Source: JALUZX01 sp964561605 (GTDB taxonomy: Bacteria; Planctomycetota; UBA1135; JALUZX01). From it: a DNA stretch of 64,000 nucleotides. The notes beneath the pieces were generated by a model. That model was not told the DNA's origin, searched no databases, and saw nothing but the letters and a program-made list of their open reading frames with translations. Where the stretch lies: assembly GCA_964561605.1 (NCBI GenBank), contig CAZLQD010000008.1, positions 13,827-77,826 of the forward strand, read 5' to 3'. The translations under genes were made by a program, and so were the position numbers. Positions 49,299-57,972 of this stretch are shown here, piece by piece (position 1 is the first letter of the stretch; every line of letters begins with the position of its first letter).

Positions 49299-50558
49299 AT
49301 GAGAGGAGTCACCTGTTTTCTTTTCCTCGCCCTGGTTCCACCGGCGGGCCTTCCCGCCCAGAGCCACGAGGGCGTGGGTTCCGAGGAGAAGGCCCCGGAA
49401 AGAGGCCGCCCCAAGGAGGGGCTTCCCGGGAAATCGCCCTCCGAGCTCCTGAAGGAGCTGGGGTTCACCTTCTACGGCCACTTCCGGCTGGACATGTCCC
49501 GTGACTCCTCCAGGACCAATTTCGGGAACACCGCCTTCTACGTCAGGAACCACGGGGCGGGGGACAGGGACGAGGAGATGAACGTGTCGGCCCGGCACAC
49601 CAGGCTCGGCCTCTGGTACCGGGGACCCGAATTCCACGGAATGAAGGGGACGGGAAGGGTGGAGATCGACTTCCTGGGAAAGGCGGTCTACGGGAACACA
49701 GTGACCCAGGAGAACCAGCCGGGGATCCGGATGCGTCACGCCTATTTCACGTTGGATTTCCCCGGAACGGGGTGGTCCGTCCTGGCGGGCCAGACCTGGG
49801 ACGTCTTCAGCCCTCTCTGCATGAAGAAGATCAACACCCTCGTGGGTTGGGGGCAAGGGAACATGGGTTTCCGCCGACCCCAGTTCCGGGTGACACGGCG
49901 GTGGAAGCGGGAGGGCGGCTCCGCCTTCGAGGCGGCCTTCGCCCTGGCCCGGCCCCAGGCGAGGGACGCCGACGGGAAGGGCAACGACGACGGCGAGGAC
50001 CGGGGCCTTCCGGACCTCCAGGGAAGGGTGGCCTGGAAGACGCCCTTCGGAGGGGGGAAGAAGAAGCTGGAGATCGGTCTCGGGGGCTTCTACGGGTGGA
50101 GGGAACTGGACGACGATCCGGCCAAGGGGATCCGAAGCGATCACTACCAGCCCTTCGCCCTCTGCCTGGACCTCCAGTGCCCCCTGGGCCGGGGTTTCTC
50201 CTTCCTGGGGGAGGCCTTCTACGGACGTGGGCTCGACGCCTACCGGGGCGGAATCTTCCAGAGCTACGATGTGAACCTCCGCAAGGTGATCCACGCCGAG
50301 GGGTGCTGGGGGAACCTGGTGTGGAAGGCATCCAAGTCCTGGCGGTTCGTCCTCGGAGCCGGCGTGGACGATCCGGACGACTCGGACCTGAGCCCAACCA
50401 GGCGATCCAGGAACATGACCCTTTTCGGGAACCTGGTGCACTCCTTCTACAAGGGGATGTCGGCGGGTCTCGAGGTGGACCGCATGAGGACGGACTACGA
50501 GAACCGGAACAACAGGGTGAACTACCGGGTCCAGGCCATGATCATGTGGAAGTTTTGA
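49299..50558 (+). CDS. Outer-membrane porin-like beta-barrel protein
   Basis: A 419-residue protein with a signal peptide (CFLFLALVPPAGLPAQ), then a short charged linker and a long series of amphipathic strands with aromatic girdle residues. These run from FTFYGHFRLDMSRDS to the terminal MIMWKF, whose final Phe is typical of outer-membrane barrels. Blocks such as RMRHAYFTLDFP, SVLAGQTWDVFSPL and NMGFRRPQFRVTRRW are typical of DcaP/gram-negative porins. It is the first gene of a set with a substrate-binding lipoprotein (20 bases downstream), permease and ATPase, so it probably lets the same small solute through the outer membrane. Confidence 0.85.
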   Translation: MRGVTCFLFLALVPPAGLPAQSHEGVGSEEKAPERGRPKEGLPGKSPSELLKELGFTFYGHFRLDMSRDSSRTNFGNTAFYVRNHGAGDRDEEMNVSARHTRLGLWYRGPEFHGMKGTGRVEIDFLGKAVYGNTVTQENQPGIRMRHAYFTLDFPGTGWSVLAGQTWDVFSPLCMKKINTLVGWGQGNMGFRRPQFRVTRRWKREGGSAFEAAFALARPQARDADGKGNDDGEDRGLPDLQGRVAWKTPFGGGKKKLEIGLGGFYGWRELDDDPAKGIRSDHYQPFALCLDLQCPLGRGFSFLGEAFYGRGLDAYRGGIFQSYDVNLRKVIHAEGCWGNLVWKASKSWRFVLGAGVDDPDDSDLSPTRRSRNMTLFGNLVHSFYKGMSAGLEVDRMRTDYENRNNRVNYRVQAMIMWKF

Positions 50559-50577
50559 ATCGAGGGGTGGAGAAACC

Positions 50578-51705
50578 ATGAGAAAGAAAATCTTGCTGGG
50601 CGGCCTTTCCCTTCTTTCGGGCCTCTCTTTCCTCGCCTCCTGCGGAAAGAAGGGGGATTCGGTGGAGCTCCCGACTCTCTCGGTGGGCCACGTGGGCCAC
50701 GACCACCAGCTCGCCCTGGGCGTGGCCGCCCTGAAACCCCGGGTCATGGAGGAGGCCTGCGGCATCCACTTGAAGGTGGAGAAGCCCCGGGAGGTCTACC
50801 TCATGGTGAAGGGGGGAAAGGCGGTAGCCCGGATCTTCGTCCGGAAGGTCGGTGGGGGCTCCCGGATGCCCGCCGCCATGGAGCGGGGCGAGATCGAGGT
50901 CGGCCTGGGCGGGATCGCCGCCGAGGTCTTCGCCATCGACAGGGGGGATCCTTTCAAGGTGCTCTGCCCGTTGAACGTGGACGGGGATTTTCTTCTGGTC
51001 CGTCCCGATTTTCCCGCCGCCGGGTGGGAGGATTTCGTCCGTGCCGTGAAGAAGTCCGGGAGGCCCGTGAAGATCGGATACAAGGCTCCCATGGCGGTGG
51101 CCAAGCTCATCTTCGAGAGGGCCTGCGACGCGGCGGGCCTTCCCCGGGCCCCCTCGGGCGAGGGAAAGCGGGGGGGGATCGAGCTGGTGAACCTCCAGGG
51201 GGCGGCCAACACCATCCCCACCTTGAAGTCCGGGGCCGTCGACGGCGTGGTCATCAACGAGCCCGTGGCGAGCAACGCGGTCCTGAAGGGTGCGGGCAAG
51301 GTGATCTGTCCCCTCTCCTCCCTTCCTCCCGAAGGGGAGTGGGTCTCCCACCCCTGTTGCAGTGTCTGCGCCACCATGGACGCAATCCGGGGGAAGAGGG
51401 CTCTCGTTGTGGACTTCCTCAAGTTGATCTGCGCCGCGACGGACTGGATGAACGCCCACAAGGAAGAGGCCGCCCGGGTGGCGCACCGGTGGACCCGTGC
51501 CCCCCTGGACGTGGAGGAGCGGAGCGTTCCGGGCATCACCTACCTCCGGCGTGCGGGAAAGGCCTACAGGAGAGGCGTGTATACCTGGTTCAGGATCATG
51601 AAGGAACTGGGCAAGTTCCAGGGTGGATTGAAGGGGCTTTCCCCCGAGGAGGCCTTCCGGCGGACCCACGACCTGTCGCTCTTGGAGGAGGCCTCGGGGA
51701 AGTGA
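50578..51705 (+). CDS. NMT1/SsuA-type substrate-binding lipoprotein
   Basis: A 375-residue lipoprotein with the signal MRKKILLGGLSLLSGLSFLASC. The body is a two-lobe NMT1-type binding protein. LSVGHVGHDHQLALGVAALK opens lobe 1, ERGEIEVGLGGIAAE is the substrate-cleft block, and VKIGYKAPMAVAKLIFERA plus LKSGAVDGVVINEPVASN mark lobe 2. This class binds nitrate, sulfonates, thiamine precursors or aromatic acids. His residues near the N-terminus (GHVGHDH) might hint at metal binding, but that is speculative. Its stop overlaps the permease start. Confidence 0.9.
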   Translation: MRKKILLGGLSLLSGLSFLASCGKKGDSVELPTLSVGHVGHDHQLALGVAALKPRVMEEACGIHLKVEKPREVYLMVKGGKAVARIFVRKVGGGSRMPAAMERGEIEVGLGGIAAEVFAIDRGDPFKVLCPLNVDGDFLLVRPDFPAAGWEDFVRAVKKSGRPVKIGYKAPMAVAKLIFERACDAAGLPRAPSGEGKRGGIELVNLQGAANTIPTLKSGAVDGVVINEPVASNAVLKGAGKVICPLSSLPPEGEWVSHPCCSVCATMDAIRGKRALVVDFLKLICAATDWMNAHKEEAARVAHRWTRAPLDVEERSVPGITYLRRAGKAYRRGVYTWFRIMKELGKFQGGLKGLSPEEAFRRTHDLSLLEEASGK

Positions 51706-52568
51706 GACCCTTCCCGGAAAAGGAGTCGGTGCGGATCGGGCCGGGGTGGAGGTTTCTCCTGGGGGCCCTTCCCTTCCTGGCCGTCCTGGCCGCCTGGTCC
51801 CGGGCGGCCGGGATGACCGGGTCGGTGGTTCCCGGGCCGGGAGCGGTCCTGGAGGTCTTGCTCCATCCCTTCCGGCGCCCCCCCAACCTGGACTCTCTCT
51901 CTCTCGCCGAGAGCGCCCTGGTGAGTCTTCTCAGGGTGGCGGCAGGGTTTTCCGCGGCCCTTCTCACGGCGGTCCCCCTGGGCGTCCTCGTGGGGCGGTC
52001 CCCCCTCTTCCGGGCCCTTCTCGGGCCCCTGGTGGAGGCGGGCAGGCCGATCTGCCCCGTCGCCTGGCTTCCTTTGACCATCCTGGTCTTCGGGTTCTCC
52101 TCGGCGGGGACCCTTCTTTTCGGAAAGAGCGGGTGGCGCCACGACCTCCTGGACCAGGTCCAACTGGCCATGGTGGCCGTCATCTGGTGGGGGGCCTTCT
52201 TCCCCATCTTCGTGAACACCGTCCACGGTGTGGGGAGCGCAAGGAGGATACACGTGGAGGCGGCCCTCTCCATGGGGGCCTCCAGGTGGGACGTCCTGCG
52301 ACTGGTGGTCCTGCCCTCGGCCCTTCCCTCCATCGTGGCGGGCCTGAGGATCGGGCTCGGAACGGCCTGGATGGTGATCGTGGCGGCGGAGTTCTTCCCC
52401 GGGACCAAGGCGGGCCTGGGCTACCTCATCACCACGGCCCACCAGTTGGGACAGTATGAATATGCCTTTGCCAGCATTTTTACCATAGGGATCATCGGGC
52501 TTTCGGCCAACGGGATCCTCTCCAGGCTGGAGGAGAGGGTGGGGCGTTGGCGGGCCAAGGAGCGCTGA
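51702..52568 (+). CDS. SsuC/TauC-type ABC transporter permease
   Basis: The GTG at 51702 overlaps the binding-protein stop (GTGA) and gives 288 residues with six helices. The BPD_transp_1 signature (EAA loop) is VEAALSMGASRWDVLRLVVLPSALPSI, seen as consecutive short blocks. PLTILVFGFSSAG and AEFFPGTKAGLGYLI are typical of nitrate/sulfonate permeases. About 20 extra residues between helices 3 and 4 (FGKSGWRHDLLDQVQ) are unusual for the family. It pairs with the ATPase encoded next. Confidence 0.92.
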   Translation: MRPFPEKESVRIGPGWRFLLGALPFLAVLAAWSRAAGMTGSVVPGPGAVLEVLLHPFRRPPNLDSLSLAESALVSLLRVAAGFSAALLTAVPLGVLVGRSPLFRALLGPLVEAGRPICPVAWLPLTILVFGFSSAGTLLFGKSGWRHDLLDQVQLAMVAVIWWGAFFPIFVNTVHGVGSARRIHVEAALSMGASRWDVLRLVVLPSALPSIVAGLRIGLGTAWMVIVAAEFFPGTKAGLGYLITTAHQLGQYEYAFASIFTIGIIGLSANGILSRLEERVGRWRAKER

Positions 52569-52570
52569 AG

Positions 52571-53329
52571 GTGGAGGGCGGACCGGTCGTCGCCGTCAGG
52601 GGCCTGGTGAAGTCCTACGACTCCGAGAGGGGGGAGCGGGTGCCCGTCTTCTCCGGCCTGGACCTGGAGGTCCGGGAAGGGGAGTTCCTCTCCATCCTGG
52701 GGCCTACGGGGTGCGGGAAGACCACTCTCCTCAGGATTCTCGGGGGGCTCGAAGGTTGGGACAGGGGCCAGGTCCTCGTTTCCGGCCGGCCGCCCCGGGC
52801 GGGGAGGATTCCCTTCGCCCTGGTCTTCCAGCAGAACACCCTCTTTCCCTGGAAGCGGATCCTTCCCAACGTAGCCCTGCCCCTGGAGTTGGGGGGCCTC
52901 TCCCGGCGGGAAGCCCGGTCCAGGGCTGTGGAACTCCTCTCCCTGGTGGGGCTCGAAGGCCTGGAGAGGGCCTATCCCTACGAGCTCTCGGGGGGCATGC
53001 AACAGAGGGCCGCCCTGGCGAGGGCCCTGGCCCAGGACGCCCGGGGCCTTCTCATGGACGAGCCCTTCGGTGCCCTGGACGACCGGACCAGGCGGGACCT
53101 CCAGGAAGTACTGGTCGAGATCCAGGCCTCCAGGGGACTCACCGTTCTCTTCGTCACCCACAACCTGGAAGAGGCCCTCCTCCTGGGGACCCGGGTCGTG
53201 GTCCTGGGAAAGGAGGGAATCCTGAAGGAGGAGGAGATCCCCGGGCCCAGGCCCAGGGATCCCCTTTCGGAGGATTTCACCCGTTCCCTCCTGGCCCTGA
53301 GGCGGGCCTTTCAGGAATCGGCCCGGTAA
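52571..53329 (+). CDS. SsuB/TauB-type ABC transporter ATPase
   Basis: A 252-residue ATPase with Walker A GPTGCGKTTL, the Q-loop LVFQQNTLFPW, signature LSGGMQQRAALARAL, Walker B LLMDEPFGALD and the switch His in FVTHNLEEA; this set is diagnostic of the nitrate/sulfonate/taurine group. The GTG at 52571 is chosen for its AGGAG eight bases upstream, two bases behind the permease stop; a TTG at 52547 would add eight residues. The 3' end overlaps a convergent lipoprotein gene by 19 bases. Confidence 0.94.
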   Translation: MEGGPVVAVRGLVKSYDSERGERVPVFSGLDLEVREGEFLSILGPTGCGKTTLLRILGGLEGWDRGQVLVSGRPPRAGRIPFALVFQQNTLFPWKRILPNVALPLELGGLSRREARSRAVELLSLVGLEGLERAYPYELSGGMQQRAALARALAQDARGLLMDEPFGALDDRTRRDLQEVLVEIQASRGLTVLFVTHNLEEALLLGTRVVVLGKEGILKEEEIPGPRPRDPLSEDFTRSLLALRRAFQESAR

Positions 53330-53772
53330 GTGATATAGGTGGCGAGCTTTCCTGATGTGGCCGCCGTGGAAGGGAGGGCCACCTGGACCATGAGGGTCTC
53401 CCCCTTGTTCGTGTAGATCCGTTTCAGGGGCGTGGAGAGGGGGGACTCGAGGAAACCCGCCTCCAGGAGGGCCGAGCGGAAGGGGCCCTCGTAGTAGCCC
53501 TTCACTTCCTCGTAGGTCCCTTCGTCCGTGAAGGGCGTGTCGTAACGAAACCGCCGTCCCCCCGGGGAGACAAGGGTGGACCCGGCGAAGGAGGAATCTT
53601 CCAGGGGCGCCGTTCCGGCCTCTGAGAGCCGCCTCTCCAGGTCCGCCCGGGTCCGGACGGGGGGCCTTCCCTTTTTCCCCTTCTCCTTCGCACCACCCGA
53701 GCAGGCCGGGAGGAAGAGGAGGCCCGGCGATAGGAGGAGAAGAAGAGGGAGCGATCGCCTGAAGGTTTCCAT
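53311..53772 (-). CDS. Small lipoprotein of unknown function
   Basis: A 153-residue protein with a clear lipoprotein signal (SLPLLLLLSPGLLFLPAC, Cys at residue 24) and a basic spacer (KEKGKKGR). A compact domain of about 110 residues follows, with KGYYEGPFRSALLEAGF and TLMVQVALPSTAATSG. No family is recognised. It converges on and slightly overlaps the ABC ATPase gene. Confidence 0.7.
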   Translation of the reverse strand: METFRRSLPLLLLLSPGLLFLPACSGGAKEKGKKGRPPVRTRADLERRLSEAGTAPLEDSSFAGSTLVSPGGRRFRYDTPFTDEGTYEEVKGYYEGPFRSALLEAGFLESPLSTPLKRIYTNKGETLMVQVALPSTAATSGKLATYITYRADS

Positions 53773-53950
53773 CTCGGGGCCTCCCGTTCTCTCCGGAAAG
53801 GGTCGCTCCCCCCCGGGGGACGGCCCTTCCGTCCCGCCGGCCCGGGGAAGCCGGTCCTTTCCTCTCCTTCTGGATTCGGTGGGGGCCTTCCTTATCCTTG
53901 AGAGGCCCCTTGTCGGAATTTCGGAATTTCAGCCCCGGAGGCGGCGATCC

Positions 53951-56900
53951 ATGCGGAAACCCAAGTTCCTTCTCCCCTGCCTGGCCCTGGCCTGTCTCTT
54001 CCTTCCCGCTTGCCGGACCCCAAGGTCCACCTCTCCCGGGAAGGAGGAATCCTCCAAGGACGCCAGGATGAAGTGGTGGCGCCACGCCCGGTTCGGGATG
54101 TTCATCCACTGGGGGCTCTACGCCGTTCCGGCTGGGGAGTGGAAGGGCCGGACCAACTACGCCGAATGGATACGCCACCAGGCCCGGATCCCGGTGAAGG
54201 AGTACGAAAAGCTCCTCTCCCGCTTCGATCCCGTCCATTTCGACGCCCGGAAATGGGTCCGCCTGGCCAAGAGGGCCGGGATGAAATACCTGGTGATCAC
54301 CTCCAAGCACCACGACGGTTTCTGCCTCTGGCCGAGCGAGTACACCGATTGGGACGTGGAGTCCACCCCCTTCAAGCGGGACATCCTGGGAGAGCTCAAG
54401 GCGGCCTGCGACGCCGAGGGCCTGAAGTTCGGCCTCTATTACTCCATCATGGACTGGCACCATCCGGACTACCTTCCCAGGCGGGGCTGGGAAGAGAAGG
54501 ATCGGCCCGCGGCGGGAGCGGACTTCGAGAGGTACGTCCGCTACATGAAGAATCAGCTCGCCGAGCTGATTCACCGTTACCACCCGGCGATCCTCTGGTT
54601 CGACGGGCAGTGGGAGAAGACCTGGACCCACGAGAGGGGGAAGGACCTCTACCGCTACGTCCGCAGCCTGGACCCGGAGATCCTGGTGAACAACAGGGTG
54701 GACAAGGGCAGGTCCGGAAAGGAGGGGGGCACCAAGAAGGGCGACTACTGCGGCGACTTCGGAACACCCGAGCAGTATATCCCGCCCAAGGGGCTTCCCG
54801 GCGTGGATTGGGAGACCTGCATGACCATGAACCGCCACTGGGGATACAACAAGCATGACAAGGACTTCAAGAGCACGGCGGACCTCGTCAGGAAGTTGGT
54901 GGACATCGCCTCCAAGGGGGGGAACTTCCTCCTGAACGTCGGGCCCAGGGCGGACGGCACCTTCCCCCCGGAGAGCGTGGAGCGCCTCGAGGGGATCGGC
55001 CGGTGGATGGACGTGAACGGGGAGTCCGTATACGGCACGACGGCGAGCGTCCTGGACGAGATCCCCCGGGGCAGGTGCACCGTGAAGGCCCTCCCGGGAG
55101 GGAAGACCCGCCTCTACCTCCATCTCTTCGAGAGGCCCGGGACGGGAAGACTCCATCTGCCCGGTTTCGCGAACACCATCGAGAAGGCCTTCCTGCTGGC
55201 CCACCGGTCGGGAAGACTCGCCGTGAAGAGGTCCACATACACCACGGACATCGGCCTTCCCGACCCCCTCCCCGACGAGGTGGACACCGTGGTGGCCCTG
55301 GACCTGAGGGGGGCTCCCCGGGTCCTCTACCCCGATCCCTACCACGGGGAGGCCAAGGCCCGGAGGGACGCCAGGATGAAGTGGTGGCGCGAGGCCCGGT
55401 TCGGGATGTTCATTCATTGGGGCGTATACTCTGTTCCGGCGGGGATCTACAAGGGAAAGAAGGTCCCCGGGATCGGCGAGTGGATCATGTGGAGGGCCGG
55501 GATCCCCGTGAAGGAATACAAGGCCTTCGCCCGCAGGTTCGATCCTGTCCGGTACGACCCCGACGCCTGGGTCCGCCTGGCCAAGGAGGCGGGGATGAAA
55601 TACCTGGTGATCACCTCCAAGCACCACGACGGTTTCGCCCTCTTCGATTCCAAGGCGACCGACTGGGACGTCGTGGACGCCACGCCCTACCACAAGGATC
55701 TCTTGAAGCCCCTGGCCCGGGCCTGCAGGAAGCACGGGATCAAGCTGGGCTTCTACTATTCCCAGGCCCAGGACTGGTGCCACCCCGGCGGCGCCCGTGC
55801 GAGGGGCAAGACATGGGATCCCGCCCAGAAAGGTTCCATGGACGAATACATCCGCCGGATCGCCGTGCCCCAGGTGAAGGAGATCCTGAGCAACTACGGT
55901 CCCGTATCCATCCTCTGGTGGGACACGCCGGTGAACATGAACCGGGAGAGGGCGGACATGCTCCTTCCCCTCCTGAGACTCCAGCCGGGGATTCTCTACA
56001 ACAACCGCCTCGGCGGGGGATACAAGGGGGATTTCAGCACGCCCGAGCAGAGGATCCCCGCCACGGGCCTTCCCGGCGTGGACTGGGAGACCTGCATGAC
56101 CATGAACCGCACCTGGGGCTACAAGTCCTGGGACCAGGACTGGAAGAGCGTGAAGACCCTGGTGAGGAACCTGGTGGACATCGCCTCCAAGGGGGGGAAC
56201 TACCTGCTCAACGTGGGCCCCAAGCCGGACGGGACCTTCCCAGAGCCCATCGTGGAGAGGCTCGAAGGAATCGGTCGTTGGATGAAGGTGAACGGCCGGG
56301 CCATCTACGCCACCCAGGCCAGTCCCTGCCGTAGGCCCTCCTGGGGGAGGATCACCAGGAAGGACCTTCCTGGTGGAAACACCCGGCTCTACCTCCACGT
56401 CTTCCGCCTCCCGAAGGACAAGGTGATCCGGGTTCCCCTTTCCAACCAGGTCCTCTCCTGCCGGCTCCTCGCGGAACCGGCCAGGACCTTCGCCGTGGGA
56501 AGAGACGGCTCGGGCCTTGTCGTCCCCTTCGAGGGTGACCTCCCCGACCCGATCTGCACGGTCCTCGTCCTGGACGTCAGAGGCAGGCCCGACGTCCTTC
56601 CTCCCGCCTACGGGCCCGGCAAGGACGGGAAGATCCGTCTTTCGGCCCGGGACGCCCTGATCCACAACCCGGGAAGCGGAGGCGCCCGGTACGAATCGGG
56701 GGGCGTGAAGGACAACATCGGGTTCTGGACCGATCCCCGGTCCTGGGTGGAGTGGCTGGTCCGTTTTCCCCGGGGGGGGCGGTGGAAGGTCCGCCTCCTC
56801 CTGGGCGCCCCCGTTCCCGGCGGGAAGCTCCGGGTCACGGTGGGAGGGAATCGGCTCGTCCTCCGGGTTCCTTCCTCGGGAAGCTACGACAAGTACACCT

Positions 56901-57022
56901 GGGTCCCCGCCGGAACCGCCGGGATCGGAAAGGCCGGTGTGTTTCGTCTTTCCGTAAGACCCCTGGTCCAGGGCTGGCGTCCGGTGAACCTCAGGGAAGT
57001 CAGGCTGGAAAGGGCGGAATGA
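53951..57022 (+). CDS. Secreted protein with two tandem GH29 alpha-L-fucosidase domains
   Basis: The 1023-residue protein starts with a lipoprotein-like signal (MRKPKFLLPCLALACLFLPAC). Two full GH29 barrels follow. The first (residues ~37-460) has RFGMFIHWG, ITSKHHDGF and the nucleophile D218 in ILWFDGQW. The second (~475-880) repeats RFGMFIHWG, ITSKHHDGF and D658 in ILWWDTP. Both also share GVDWETCMTMNR and IASKGGN blocks. The last ~100 residues look like a carbohydrate-binding beta-sandwich. GH29 enzymes remove terminal alpha-L-fucose. Two active-looking domains in one chain suggest different linkage preferences or a polymeric substrate. The stop overlaps the next start (ATGA). Confidence 0.93.
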   Translation: MRKPKFLLPCLALACLFLPACRTPRSTSPGKEESSKDARMKWWRHARFGMFIHWGLYAVPAGEWKGRTNYAEWIRHQARIPVKEYEKLLSRFDPVHFDARKWVRLAKRAGMKYLVITSKHHDGFCLWPSEYTDWDVESTPFKRDILGELKAACDAEGLKFGLYYSIMDWHHPDYLPRRGWEEKDRPAAGADFERYVRYMKNQLAELIHRYHPAILWFDGQWEKTWTHERGKDLYRYVRSLDPEILVNNRVDKGRSGKEGGTKKGDYCGDFGTPEQYIPPKGLPGVDWETCMTMNRHWGYNKHDKDFKSTADLVRKLVDIASKGGNFLLNVGPRADGTFPPESVERLEGIGRWMDVNGESVYGTTASVLDEIPRGRCTVKALPGGKTRLYLHLFERPGTGRLHLPGFANTIEKAFLLAHRSGRLAVKRSTYTTDIGLPDPLPDEVDTVVALDLRGAPRVLYPDPYHGEAKARRDARMKWWREARFGMFIHWGVYSVPAGIYKGKKVPGIGEWIMWRAGIPVKEYKAFARRFDPVRYDPDAWVRLAKEAGMKYLVITSKHHDGFALFDSKATDWDVVDATPYHKDLLKPLARACRKHGIKLGFYYSQAQDWCHPGGARARGKTWDPAQKGSMDEYIRRIAVPQVKEILSNYGPVSILWWDTPVNMNRERADMLLPLLRLQPGILYNNRLGGGYKGDFSTPEQRIPATGLPGVDWETCMTMNRTWGYKSWDQDWKSVKTLVRNLVDIASKGGNYLLNVGPKPDGTFPEPIVERLEGIGRWMKVNGRAIYATQASPCRRPSWGRITRKDLPGGNTRLYLHVFRLPKDKVIRVPLSNQVLSCRLLAEPARTFAVGRDGSGLVVPFEGDLPDPICTVLVLDVRGRPDVLPPAYGPGKDGKIRLSARDALIHNPGSGGARYESGGVKDNIGFWTDPRSWVEWLVRFPRGGRWKVRLLLGAPVPGGKLRVTVGGNRLVLRVPSSGSYDKYTWVPAGTAGIGKAGVFRLSVRPLVQGWRPVNLREVRLERAE

Positions 57023-57753
57023 AGGGCGGCGAGGCGTTCCAGGAGAAGGAACCGCTCCGAGGTTCCACGGGGGGAGCGAAGTCCCTCTTCCCGGGAGGAG
57101 GGCTTCCCCTCTCGGGTTGGACCCTGATCGGCTCCAACCTCCTTCCCCTGGCGGGGGTGCTCTTCTGGGGTTGGGACGCCTTCACCATCCTCTTCCTCTT
57201 CTGGATGGAGAACGTGATCCTGGGGATCCTCAACTTCTTCCGCCTTCTTCTGGCCGGCGGGGGGGACCGGGGGGAGCGGGCGGGGCGGTTCTTCCTGGCC
57301 CCCTTCTTCCTGGTCCACTACGGCATCTTCACCCTGGTCCACGGTGTGTTCATCCTGGTCCTCTGCGGGCCCGATTCTCCTTTCCTGGGGGGCGGGGGAA
57401 GAGGGCCCGATCCCTTCGAACTCCCCGCCGCGGCCGGGGCCCTCCTGGAACGGAGCGGGCTCCTCCTCTCCCTGGCGGTCCTGGCGGGAAGCCACGTCCT
57501 CTCCTTCTTCCGGGACTATATCGGGGAAGGGGAATACAAGACCGCCCGGCCGGGCGAACTGATGATCCGGCCCTACGGAAGGATCGTGGTGCTTCACCTG
57601 GCCATTCTGGGGGGCGGGTTCCTGGCGGCCCTCTCGGGGTCGCCGGTGTGGATGCTCACCCTCCTGGTCCTCCTCAAGATCGGCCTGGACCTGAAAGGGT
57701 ACCTGAAGGAGCGGCTCCACCTGGCCCTTCGGGAGGATTCCCATCAGGGCTGA
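57019..57753 (+). CDS. DUF6498 membrane protein
   Basis: A 244-residue integral membrane protein with about six helices. LFLFWMENVILGILNFFRLL, FFLAPFFLVHYGIFTLVHGVF and PYGRIVVLHLAILGGGFLAA are characteristic DUF6498 blocks, and the end (LLVLLKIGLDLKGYLKERL) fits too. Function is unknown. It is coupled to the fucosidase gene by a 4-base overlap. Confidence 0.88.
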   Translation: MKGGEAFQEKEPLRGSTGGAKSLFPGGGLPLSGWTLIGSNLLPLAGVLFWGWDAFTILFLFWMENVILGILNFFRLLLAGGGDRGERAGRFFLAPFFLVHYGIFTLVHGVFILVLCGPDSPFLGGGGRGPDPFELPAAAGALLERSGLLLSLAVLAGSHVLSFFRDYIGEGEYKTARPGELMIRPYGRIVVLHLAILGGGFLAALSGSPVWMLTLLVLLKIGLDLKGYLKERLHLALREDSHQG

Positions 57754-57801
57754 GGGAGGGGAGGAGCCTGCCGGCGCCCCCCAGATTTTCGAGTCTCACC
57801 C

Positions 57802-57830
57802 TTGATGGACCCCAAGGGATCGTGTAGTTT
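57802..57830 (+). promoter_or_regulatory. Possible sigma-70-type promoter
   Basis: TTGATG (57802-57807) and TAGTTT (57825-57830) are 17 bases apart in an otherwise GC-rich 219-base gap. They precede the coiled-coil membrane protein gene at 57973 by about 140 bases. The -10 box is weak. Confidence 0.35.
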
Positions 57831-57972
57831 TTCGACCTGGGAATGTTCCGTTCCCCTGGGCGGTTCGTAAGGATCCAGGCCCTTCTCGGAGGTCCAGCCG
57901 GACCCGGCCTGGCCTTTGACATCTGGAGGGCTCCCGGCGCCACATTGCCGGGGAGACGAAAGGGAGCGAGTC

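Noticed and set aside
52421..56665. 1414-codon open frame on the minus strand
   Set aside because: It is antisense to the ABC ATPase and tandem fucosidase genes; only the short lipoprotein frame at 53311-53772 on this strand has a real signal peptide.
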